In this document: piece after piece, positions 13,201-20,204 of the stretch
Layout: every line of letters starts with the position of its first letter
How positions within the stretch are numbered: position 1 is the stretch's first letter
Source: a virus
IMG/VR virus record: IMGVR_UViG_3300037427_004749
Coordinates: 1 to 23,438 of that record
Reading direction: 5' to 3' (one strand)
DNA: 23,438 nt
Notes under the pieces: generated by a model
What the model was told of the DNA's origin: nothing
Databases searched by the model: none
Seen by the model: only the letters and a program-made list of their open reading frames with translations
Program-made: the position numbers and the translations under genes

Positions 13201-16006
13201 CTCTATCGGCTTAGGGCACGGTTTAGTCTTTGCGCTTGCTCTTACTGCGTTTTCTTTTGCACTAACATTAATGTCCGGTATTGTGGCTACGCTAGCACCT
13301 CAAATGCCTCTATTCGTAATGTTTGCTGTTTCAATGGCACTCATCGTGGGCGCGCTGGCATTGACTGCCTTAGCAGCAACATATATCATTCCTTTCGCCA
13401 TACCAGGCTCTCTAGGTCTTGCCGGGGCGGCAATATTTGTTCTTGCAGCAGCACATTTATTAGGTCCAGCTCTAAAATCTTTTTATGAAGAAGTAAATTC
13501 TTTAGACTTCAAAGCGTTGGCAGTAGCATTCCTCGCTCTAGCACTAATCATACCTGCTGTAGGCATTATGGCTTACGCAGCAATTCCAGCGGGTATTTTA
13601 GGCTTCGTCGGGGCAATGTTTGTCTCTGGTATAGCGTTCTTTGTCAGAAAGCTTGCTGATCCAGACGGACTCCTTGGAGACCTTACAACATTTTCCGAAA
13701 ATGCCATGAAGCTTCCTTGGAAAGCCATCGCGGCATCATTCGGTGCTTTAGCTCTAACATTTATTGCAGTAGCTGCTATGGCTTACATATCTATTCCTGC
13801 TGGTGTTGCAGGCTTTGTTGGATCATTTTTTCTCGGTGGCGTTGCCATGTTTATAAACGCGCTAAACGAACCAGGCGGTGTTATCGAAGGCTTGGCGACG
13901 ATGAGCAAAAAAGTCAACAAGATTGACACATCTGTTGGGAGTAAATTAGAGACATTAGCCCAGTTATTTAGAATTATGGCTATGGCAGCAGAGATGAGTT
14001 TTGATCTGATAATTTTCTCTTTGCCGATTATCGGTACTATCATGAACAAAGCTCTTGATAAGATACCAGACTTCGCTGAGAAAGTTATTTGTTATCTTGA
14101 GCCTTCTATTAAAATGTTAGACCAGATGGTGCTCACAGACCCAGGAGGCCTGGAACAAAAAGTTAATGCTATCGGGCAACTTATGGAAGTTGTCGGAAGC
14201 TTGGCCGGAGTTGCTACAGCATTGGCCGGCGTCGATACCGATTCTATGCCTGACGGATCCTCCACCGGCAGTACGCTAGGCGCTGCAGAAAGCTTCATGA
14301 CCGGTCTATTTGAAGGTGTTCAAGGGCTTATTGAGGTTCTACTTGGCACACCCCTCACACCCGCACAGATTCAATCGGCAAATGCAATGGGTAATGTTCT
14401 TGGCGCTATTGGCGACATGGTAAAGGCTGTTGCACCGAGTCCAGAATTAATGAAGTCTCTTCGAAAAGAATCGAGCAGTTTGGGTGGATTATTCTCGTCA
14501 TCAGAGGCAGACACAGAGGCAATTTCTGCACTAGCAGACTACATGGACAGCATGATGGGAGCTATTCGAGATCAAATTCCCAAAATCATGGGTTCTATCA
14601 TGGAGGCTGTTAACTCAATACCATCCACACCCGGTGTCGGGAAGAAGATTAAATTAGTTGCTGAGGCCTTCCAGGTTATTAGTGTCTTAGCTGGTGCAAT
14701 TTCTGATATCATGGATGTTGTACCAAAGCAAGATGATCCAAAGGCACAGGCAGAAATGCTAAAGTCTGTAATTGACGCAGTTAATGGCGCATTGTTCGGT
14801 GACGGCGGAAACATCGGAGCTTTGAAAAAGGCTTTCGACGGTCTTAGAGACGTAGTCAATGCCGTACCTGCCGGAAAATCCTTTGCAGCAAAAGTACCAA
14901 TTGTCGCTGAGGCATTTGGTATCCTGGGAAGCTTTGCATCTTCACTTGGTGCTGTTTCAAAATTAATGCCAAAAGAAGTAGAAGGATCAAAAGAGATGGG
15001 CCCACGCCTTAAAGCTCTTCTCGAGCCAGGCGGTTTAATGGATGGAATCGTATCAGCCCTATCAGGTGATAACGGAATGCTAATGAAGATCTTTGATACT
15101 CTCAAAGGCGCTATTGATCAGCTTCCTGGGGATGAAGGTGCTTTAAAGGCCATGGCTACTAAGGTAGAAATATTAGGAAGTATGTTCGGTGTGGTCGGAC
15201 AGTTTGCCAGTGCAATGGCCGATATCGGCGGTATAATACCTAATGTAGAAGGTCAGCCACCTCCGCCGCTTGACAGCGCTATTACTTTCTGTGAGCAAAT
15301 AGTATCCTCGTTAGTCGGACAGGGCGGCGATGGAATGCTTGGAAAGCTAGCTGAAGGCCTCCTTGAAATTGTTACACAAGAGAGTACTAAGGATCTGTAC
15401 AAATACAGGCGCCAGATTAAGGGACTTGGTGATGCATTTGAAGTTATCGGTGTATTTGCAAAGGCACTGGGAGATCTTGCAGGCCTCTCAACAGGCGAAG
15501 GCGCAGGATCAGCCGGTATAACATCGATGTTGTCTAACTTGGCTGGCGCATACGGCAAAGGAATGACAGGAAATAATGACATTGTTGATATCATTGGTGG
15601 CTTCGCGAATATTGGAAAAGAGGCACAAAAAGCTCGTCTAGATACTCGATCCATGAAGAAGGGCGCAGATTTCGCATGCGCACTTTCTGAAACTCTTACT
15701 GCCATGGCAAATATGCCAGCCCAAATTGAGAGTGATGCAACAAAACTAGCAGATCAAATGGCACAAATTAGCTCGATGTTCGCATCAGCCGGCGAAGGCA
15801 GTGACTTCGCCATTGCAGTTGCTGTCGCCCAAGGACTCACAGGTCAAAAAGAGCTCGTAATTACACACGAAAATATGAGTATTAATCTAACAGTCAATGT
15901 CGAAATCGAGCCTGGCAAGTTCGCGAGAGGAACCATTTCAGCTCTGGGCCAGGTTAACGGTCAACCAGGCTACAAGACATTCGCCCCAATGGGTGAAGGA
16001 GGATAG
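10253..16006 (+). CDS. Tail tape measure protein
   Basis: 1917 aa; ATG at 10253 with AAGG at 10241-10244. It is by far the longest gene here, lies just after the chaperone pair, and has the composition of tape measure proteins: long helices, rich in A, G, M, K and L. The N-terminal 100 residues are polar and coiled-coil-like. Hydrophobic Gly/Ala segments lie at about 110-166. Five-Gly runs occur at G168-172 and G479-483. Residues about 335-405 (KLGIEIKDLQGLVGKFDN, then FGMNVDAMKMMKENDPAARL) recall tape measures of large phages. A strongly hydrophobic block at about 780-1265 contains six imperfect repeats, and residues about 1453-1740 contain four more of another type. The last 50 residues look beta-rich (ENMSINLTVNVEIEPGKF). 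At the usual 1.5 A per residue an uncut protein would give a tail near 285 nm. No lysozyme or peptidase motif is recognised. The call is firm from size and context. Confidence 0.92.
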   Translation: MADDLGNQLAIQQQINKVLQDRQAMMAANSKQMSNQLQFAVDLCKAMDCKELEDIEDRMKGIHDEMQKAADQSKELGENMTDAANQGKAAIDAQNGSLEKNNKLLTAGKGAAIGLAGGLISGFKGGIAMTKSLVGAIGNIIGSLGKVGKSILSLPFKLMGGLIGMAQGGGGGPSPIRVELENIRKEFGSLASNEGKAAASSMKQFRDQASDLAGTGVSLRKVFGAGPGGVAKAMAYNLETMKALGPAVSRFSEAFANSAVELSVFRKGLGLAGDEMAGMMKHLEAMGKDPVDGLREVTSMAFQLGDQFGVSGKLVAKSMAVMSKDVANFGTLTVKQLGTASVFARKLGIEIKDLQGLVGKFDNFEDAAQGAAKLSQAFGMNVDAMKMMKENDPAARLAMLQKSFKATGKDASQLSRQELKLLASQTGLSEEAARTAFSNKGMSMSYDDIQKAGGKAEKKQLTQAQAMDKLADSMERVFGGGGGKKFKSFFDAFVQGFARGITRSKEFRKIMRNIRKSLKVVYRGGQEIGKMFVKMFPGVQKMMKGLGDLFDPKRFRGLMKDVKGVFKQFFKDLKTDPEAGVQSFFKNITKAFKKFFKAGGTGSQQVMEGGKEFLTAFWHIFKGVLALAVEGLAKLFTLIADKLANPPKVPTALGKAFRSLGKAAGKLLGELWKVLKPPLIRAFKALFEAAKPVIKKMGIVWLKMMLTKMLIMGVASALKGAVVGKIGMMLTGMFSKVFKANPIPSPDDALPPPRPGPSRISTFLEKLGAIKIMDIAKASLKLTLLGTLFFPALVVLAIVMRVVVGIIGPNDAIAAAAAMIAIGVAIVSMKFAIDAGSQISLGKIGKAIMGLVGGAAVLVSGALVFSLALRFVSAFFKGIDWIGVGIAMIGIAVAMGAVAAMIWAASVVPKEMIVNATMNMAVASLFVLAVGLFALAMQVTAPQVMAVPWMALLPVMLPMLGVIALLIATAFISQAFAAVGIPGSIGLGHGLVFALALTAFSFALTLMSGIVATLAPQMPLFVMFAVSMALIVGALALTALAATYIIPFAIPGSLGLAGAAIFVLAAAHLLGPALKSFYEEVNSLDFKALAVAFLALALIIPAVGIMAYAAIPAGILGFVGAMFVSGIAFFVRKLADPDGLLGDLTTFSENAMKLPWKAIAASFGALALTFIAVAAMAYISIPAGVAGFVGSFFLGGVAMFINALNEPGGVIEGLATMSKKVNKIDTSVGSKLETLAQLFRIMAMAAEMSFDLIIFSLPIIGTIMNKALDKIPDFAEKVICYLEPSIKMLDQMVLTDPGGLEQKVNAIGQLMEVVGSLAGVATALAGVDTDSMPDGSSTGSTLGAAESFMTGLFEGVQGLIEVLLGTPLTPAQIQSANAMGNVLGAIGDMVKAVAPSPELMKSLRKESSSLGGLFSSSEADTEAISALADYMDSMMGAIRDQIPKIMGSIMEAVNSIPSTPGVGKKIKLVAEAFQVISVLAGAISDIMDVVPKQDDPKAQAEMLKSVIDAVNGALFGDGGNIGALKKAFDGLRDVVNAVPAGKSFAAKVPIVAEAFGILGSFASSLGAVSKLMPKEVEGSKEMGPRLKALLEPGGLMDGIVSALSGDNGMLMKIFDTLKGAIDQLPGDEGALKAMATKVEILGSMFGVVGQFASAMADIGGIIPNVEGQPPPPLDSAITFCEQIVSSLVGQGGDGMLGKLAEGLLEIVTQESTKDLYKYRRQIKGLGDAFEVIGVFAKALGDLAGLSTGEGAGSAGITSMLSNLAGAYGKGMTGNNDIVDIIGGFANIGKEAQKARLDTRSMKKGADFACALSETLTAMANMPAQIESDATKLADQMAQISSMFASAGEGSDFAIAVAVAQGLTGQKELVITHENMSINLTVNVEIEPGKFARGTISALGQVNGQPGYKTFAPMGEGG
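12749..13930 (+). repeat. Six imperfect hydrophobic protein repeats (about 61-75 residues) in the tape measure gene
   Basis: Recurring units pair a long Ala/Met/Val-rich hydrophobic helix with an anchor such as AIPAGILGFVG or SIPAGVAGFVG, then another hydrophobic helix. The anchors fall at residues 833, 908, 981, 1050, 1111 and 1181, giving spacings of 75, 73, 69, 61 and 70. The two most alike are those at 1111 and 1181 (MAYAAIPAGILGFVG and MAYISIPAGVAGFVG). They are visible at protein level; I did not see long identical DNA. Confidence 0.65.
14609..15480 (+). repeat. Four imperfect helical protein repeats (about 82-86 residues) near the tape measure C-terminus
   Basis: Each unit starts with VNSIP, VNAVP, IDQLP or LEIVT at residues 1453, 1535, 1621 and 1704. 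It then carries a helix like KIKLVAEAFQVISVLAGAIS, KVPIVAEAFGILGSFASSLG, KVEILGSMFGVVGQFASAMA or QIKGLGDAFEVIGVFAKALG. The spacing (82, 86, 83) is very regular. Less similar units may precede them (for example around AIGQLMEVVGSLAGVATAL). Confidence 0.7.
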
Positions 16007-16008
16007 AC

Positions 16009-16344
16009 ATGAGCGACAAAGAAAACAAAGAGCCAACAGCTGAAGAAATAGCAGCAGCCAAAGGACAAGAGAGACAAGAAACCGCAGACGGAACATACAG
16101 TAGGACTTTTGAAGAGTTTGAAAGATCAAAGATAACCGACCCTAATTCTAAGTTTTTCTTCAAAATGCTTGAGTCAATGTCAACAGAGTATCAAGATGAA
16201 AAGTCCGAAGAAACTAGAAAATTATTCTCCACTGTAGACAGATTTAAAGAAGGCATTGAAAAGACAATGAAGTCACCCGAAGCCATGGATATATTTAAAA
16301 AAGAGCTAGAGAGAAGAATAGGTAAAATGAGGAATGAGAAATAA
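16009..16344 (+). CDS. Small charged protein of unknown function downstream of the tape measure gene
   Basis: 111 aa; ATG at 16009, 2 bases after the tape measure stop, with AAGGAGG at 15996-16002 inside the end of that gene. I do not recognise it. It is very hydrophilic, rich in E and K, has no cysteine, and shows two likely helical stretches: residues about 33-70 (RTFEEFERSKITDPNSKFFF and following) and about 70-111 (SEETRKLFSTVDRFKEGIEK, ending ERRIGKMRNEK). The stop codon overlaps the ATG of the next gene (TAATG at 16342-16346), so expression is coupled to the next gene. Its position next to the tape measure gene and its charge suggest an assembly chaperone or a helical tail-interior protein, but that is inference. 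Confidence 0.8.
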   Translation: MSDKENKEPTAEEIAAAKGQERQETADGTYSRTFEEFERSKITDPNSKFFFKMLESMSTEYQDEKSEETRKLFSTVDRFKEGIEKTMKSPEAMDIFKKELERRIGKMRNEK

Positions 16345-19300
16345 TGTCTAATAAGGGGAACCAGACCGGAACAGATGTTGTCGAAGACGGCGAGTCAATT
16401 GAAACTCTTTATAATCCTGGGCACGCATCTACCGACGAGGGTACCCCAAGAGAGACAACTGTAAGCTTAGACTCAACACATGATATATCACACGAAGCTA
16501 AGGCAACTTTAGGCGACTACTTAGGTCGTCTAACAGCAGGCGAAGTCGGCGACACAGGAAAAAATACATACGCTATTGATCATGAATATAGTGAGCCGGG
16601 AAACTTAAGTGAATATAACGCAAATTTATCACAAAGAGACCCGGATGCTACTTCTGATGAGAATCCAACCTTAGGGTCATTTTTAGATGTAGTGAAGAAT
16701 GCCACAGCGCATGGCCCACACACTGTGTCAGGATTCAATTCCTTAAAGCATAGTGAATATGTCAACGGTACAAACCCATTTATGGGCACAGAAGTTAAAA
16801 ATGTCGAGGATGAAGTCGGGCACACAATTTTAGCTTCAACAAAACCCGTCGCACCCTTGTCAACAACTGTGGGTAATCCTGTTGTTCCTTCCGGGGCTGA
16901 TGCAACACCGGACGACTTCCCTGTTCATCAAAGAAAAATATCACAAGTCTTAAAAAGAAATAGATTTAATCCTTCTGGCGACACACCCTTTATGGAAGGT
17001 CATACTAAAACAAACTTTGGTTATACTGTCCAAACAAAAATGGGTGAGTATGATACAACAGCAGATCCTGTCTTGTCTTCTAAGCTAAAAAAGGTGGGTG
17101 TAGAGCTAATAATCAATGCCACTGGTCATACTGGATTAACCGCTAACGACTTTTCATTAGCAGCATTACCATCGCTAGCCCAGTTTACAGGTTTTAATAT
17201 TATAGAAGAAGATAATATGAGAGCCCAAAATACAACTTCTGGTGAGGATGTTACTAAGCAAAGGTCAAACCTTCTAAACAACTCAAATAATAGAAAGTCT
17301 TATGGTCAATTAAATTCAAAGATCGAGCCTTTCGACGGTCCAATGCCAATTGGCATGGTTGTTAATACAATCTCCGGAATGTTGTCTCTTATGGCCTTTA
17401 CGGCCACAATATCCGCCCTCACAGGTGGGTTCTCCCCATCTGCCATGGATCCAGCACGCGCCGGCTCTGTACCATACATGGCACCTCATAAACTCAGAAA
17501 AGGTCGTCATGCAGCCAAGAACGAAGCTGTAGGTAATATGTTTTTAGAATTGTTTGGGATTCCTAAGACAGACCACTACTGGACACTTTGCACTTTTCGT
17601 GGAATACTTGCGTTTTACGGCATGCCAACTGCACCAACATCTACAATCCCACCAGATCCTGTTTCTATTATAGCATCATGTCTTAATATAGCCATGGCAC
17701 CTGGTTACTATAATGTTGTTACAAGAAATGTTGTAAGAGATACTGAACAAATATCTGATGCAATGAGTGACTTTGCTGACGTTGACTTCACAGATGCGGC
17801 TGCCCTTGTAATGGGAATATTCAAATGTATTGAGTCTATTGTCAATTCAGCTACATATAGATTTATTATGGCAATGACAGCACTAGGAAATCAAGTACTG
17901 AATGCAGAGTTAGGTCACCCCACACTTTCCGCACATGCTGATAGAAACGTTAACATGCTTGCCGATACATCTAATACAAGACATAAAAAATCAAGACTCG
18001 GCGGCGGTGGTACATCCGATGCAAAAAGAAAAGTAGGAAGAGAAGCAAAGAACGCCCTCGCATGGCGCCATGCCTCTGCTCCTTCTAGATATATTTTACC
18101 AAAAGAGTTTATGAGTGCACTGGATATAGGTTCTGCGCTAGGAATCGATGCCGCAATGGCAATGACAAATAAGATTATTGGTTATAAAGACGGACGACCA
18201 ATATTTCAAGCTATTCCCGCTGCTGATCGTCTAGCCAATAAATCTAATCTTGGTAACGGCTCGTCAGTATTCGATATCGGTGACGTTAATAGTCACGTCC
18301 GCGGCCGTCTGCCAAAAGAATATGTAGAGTGGATAGAGAATCAATTAGACACAGAATATATGCCCTTCTACTTTCATGACCTTAGAACAAATGAAATCAT
18401 ATCATTTCATGCATTTTTAAGTGACTTATCAGATGGATTCAGCACAGACTACTCATCAATGTCCGGGTACGGACGAGCCGATGACGTAATGATCTATAAT
18501 AAGACTAGTAGAAATATAAGTCTTAGTTTTATGGTTGCTGCTACTTCAACAGAAGATTTAGACATTATGTATTTTAACATCAATAAGCTAGTTTCTATGA
18601 TGTATCCACAATATTCTCGAGGTAGAACTGTTGTGCATGGTACAGGCCGCGCAGCATCCAAATTTGTTCAACCGTTTTCACAGATCCCAACAGCATCTCC
18701 TATGATTCGTCTTAGGTTCGGCGATGTTATTAAGTCTAATTACTCTAAATTTAATATTGCACGTCTTTTTGGTTTAGGTCAAACAGAAGAAGCTTTTAAT
18801 ATTACGTTGATGGAGGGCGTTGACGCAACAACCATGGACGACTGGGAAGAACTACGTGAAGCAGCAATCGCTGAAGTCGGATTTAGAGAGCAGAAAGAAG
18901 AAATGGACCCCGGCGGCGGAAATGATACTCAAGCGGCACTTAATGCTGAAATTGTAGCAGCCGGCGGCACAGCCGCTACTAGCGATGACGATTTCGGATA
19001 TATTAACCCGTCAAGAGTACTACTAGACCCCGCCATTTTATATTGGCCCAGAGACAGTAGTGGAAAGCAAGCACGAGAGAATGATGAAGCGCGGTCAAAT
19101 GTAGGAAATGCTTTAGACTTATTTAGCTATGGAAGTTTTTCACCGGAAGTAACAGTAATTGCTAGAGCAGCCACAGCTGGCTCAGCAACGCCTAATAGCT
19201 TTTCTGCTCTCCTGGCTTCGTCACCTGCTGATCCTAATGACGAGGCAGACGAACAAGAAGGTCATGAGATGGCATATCTAGTAGAAGCAAAGACAGGAAC

Positions 19301-19898
19301 CCCAGCTCATGCAGCCTTAAATTACGTAGGAGGCTCCGGGGCTGCTTATAATTTTCATCGAGCAGAACACTCAGAAATATTTGGTTGGTCTCCTGGCTGG
19401 CGCCAAGAATTAATTGATGCCGCTATTGCTGGTACACCAGACCCCTCTTTAAGTGCTGATGTCATTAGCAATAGTACAGAACTAATTGCACAATTTTTCG
19501 ACGGTAGAACATCCAACTCTAAAGCAAACCCAATCATAAAATCATTCGAGTCATCACGAGGGCGAGGTTTAGCAGGATTTATGACAGAGTTATCATTTGA
19601 CTATGCAGACATGCCATGGGAAATAAAGTGGGGCAAGAGAGCACCGCAGATGATGAAAGTTTCTGTAACGTTTAAACCAATCCACGATGTGCCGATGGGT
19701 CTAGACTCTACCGGAATGATGAGATCTGTAGCATACCCAGTCGGCTTAAGTGGTCAGCTTAATACAGACGTATACGACGATGGTGACGTTCACATGTCAG
19801 TTGCAGGAGCATCAGTTTCTATTCCGGAAACAACGCCTGCAGACGAATCCGGCGCCGCCGAAGCAGAAGCAGCTGATATGGCCGCCGGCGGATATTAA
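16344..19898 (+). CDS. Large baseplate / tail-tube-initiator-like structural protein (gp48/gp54-type role proposed)
   Basis: 1184 aa; ATG at 16344 overlaps the previous stop, with AGGA at 16330-16333. The first 200 residues are polar and low-complexity. A hydrophobic segment lies at about 333-365 (IGMVVNTISGMLSLMAFTAT). At about 660-760 is a recognisable structural block: MPFYFHDLRTNEIISFHAFL, then ISLSFMVAATSTEDLDIMYF, then a helix ending MMYPQYS. The C-terminal block at about 1063-1125 (GFMTELSFDYADMPWEIKWG, then KVSVTFKPIHDVP) completes it. This pattern (in-plane FRFHDLRS-type strand, PQY helix, SPWE strand, final 'VTF-IHD' strand) is one I associate with tube-initiator or hub-proximal baseplate proteins of myoviruses. 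I cannot name the family exactly. The N-terminal half has no function I can assign. Neighbours (tape measure, LysM protein, hub) support a place at the baseplate-tube junction. Confidence 0.6.
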   Translation: MSNKGNQTGTDVVEDGESIETLYNPGHASTDEGTPRETTVSLDSTHDISHEAKATLGDYLGRLTAGEVGDTGKNTYAIDHEYSEPGNLSEYNANLSQRDPDATSDENPTLGSFLDVVKNATAHGPHTVSGFNSLKHSEYVNGTNPFMGTEVKNVEDEVGHTILASTKPVAPLSTTVGNPVVPSGADATPDDFPVHQRKISQVLKRNRFNPSGDTPFMEGHTKTNFGYTVQTKMGEYDTTADPVLSSKLKKVGVELIINATGHTGLTANDFSLAALPSLAQFTGFNIIEEDNMRAQNTTSGEDVTKQRSNLLNNSNNRKSYGQLNSKIEPFDGPMPIGMVVNTISGMLSLMAFTATISALTGGFSPSAMDPARAGSVPYMAPHKLRKGRHAAKNEAVGNMFLELFGIPKTDHYWTLCTFRGILAFYGMPTAPTSTIPPDPVSIIASCLNIAMAPGYYNVVTRNVVRDTEQISDAMSDFADVDFTDAAALVMGIFKCIESIVNSATYRFIMAMTALGNQVLNAELGHPTLSAHADRNVNMLADTSNTRHKKSRLGGGGTSDAKRKVGREAKNALAWRHASAPSRYILPKEFMSALDIGSALGIDAAMAMTNKIIGYKDGRPIFQAIPAADRLANKSNLGNGSSVFDIGDVNSHVRGRLPKEYVEWIENQLDTEYMPFYFHDLRTNEIISFHAFLSDLSDGFSTDYSSMSGYGRADDVMIYNKTSRNISLSFMVAATSTEDLDIMYFNINKLVSMMYPQYSRGRTVVHGTGRAASKFVQPFSQIPTASPMIRLRFGDVIKSNYSKFNIARLFGLGQTEEAFNITLMEGVDATTMDDWEELREAAIAEVGFREQKEEMDPGGGNDTQAALNAEIVAAGGTAATSDDDFGYINPSRVLLDPAILYWPRDSSGKQARENDEARSNVGNALDLFSYGSFSPEVTVIARAATAGSATPNSFSALLASSPADPNDEADEQEGHEMAYLVEAKTGTPAHAALNYVGGSGAAYNFHRAEHSEIFGWSPGWRQELIDAAIAGTPDPSLSADVISNSTELIAQFFDGRTSNSKANPIIKSFESSRGRGLAGFMTELSFDYADMPWEIKWGKRAPQMMKVSVTFKPIHDVPMGLDSTGMMRSVAYPVGLSGQLNTDVYDDGDVHMSVAGASVSIPETTPADESGAAEAEAADMAAGGY

Positions 19899-19910
19899 TA
19901 GGAGACTAAA

Positions 19911-20204
19911 ATGGCATTAGGTAGATACGATAACTTAAGAAAAATCAAAAGCGGAAAGATGTACTCTTCCGCAGCAGCGCATGTCAATATTTACAAAGGC
20001 TGTATTTCCGGAAATATTTCATATACCACACGGACTTTGATAGAGGGAGAAAGACTCGACATTCTAGCCGGTAAATACTATGGAAATGGTAATTTGTGGT
20101 GGATTATTGCAGCAGCCTCGGGCATTGGCTGGGGATTGCAAGCACCCCCTGGAACAAACTTAAGGATACCTAATGATATTACACAAATTTCGGCATATGT
20201 CTAA
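19911..20204 (+). CDS. Baseplate LysM-domain protein (P2 gpX / T4 gp53-like)
   Basis: 97 aa; ATG at 19911 with AGGAG at 19900-19904 (spacing 6). Residues about 45-89 form a LysM-like fold signature: EGERLDILAGKYYGNGNLWW, then IIAAASGIGWG, then PPGTNLRIPND, where the final PGT-x-L-x-IP is the usual end of phage baseplate LysM domains. In P2 gpX and T4 gp53 such domains clamp the tail hub and wedge rather than bind cell wall. It is short and has no catalytic domain. The stop overlaps the next ATG (TAATG at 20202-20206). The hub gene has no ribosome binding site of its own, so ribosomes finishing this gene probably start the hub gene. The call is firm for the domain and good for the baseplate role. 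Confidence 0.85.
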   Translation: MALGRYDNLRKIKSGKMYSSAAAHVNIYKGCISGNISYTTRTLIEGERLDILAGKYYGNGNLWWIIAAASGIGWGLQAPPGTNLRIPNDITQISAYV

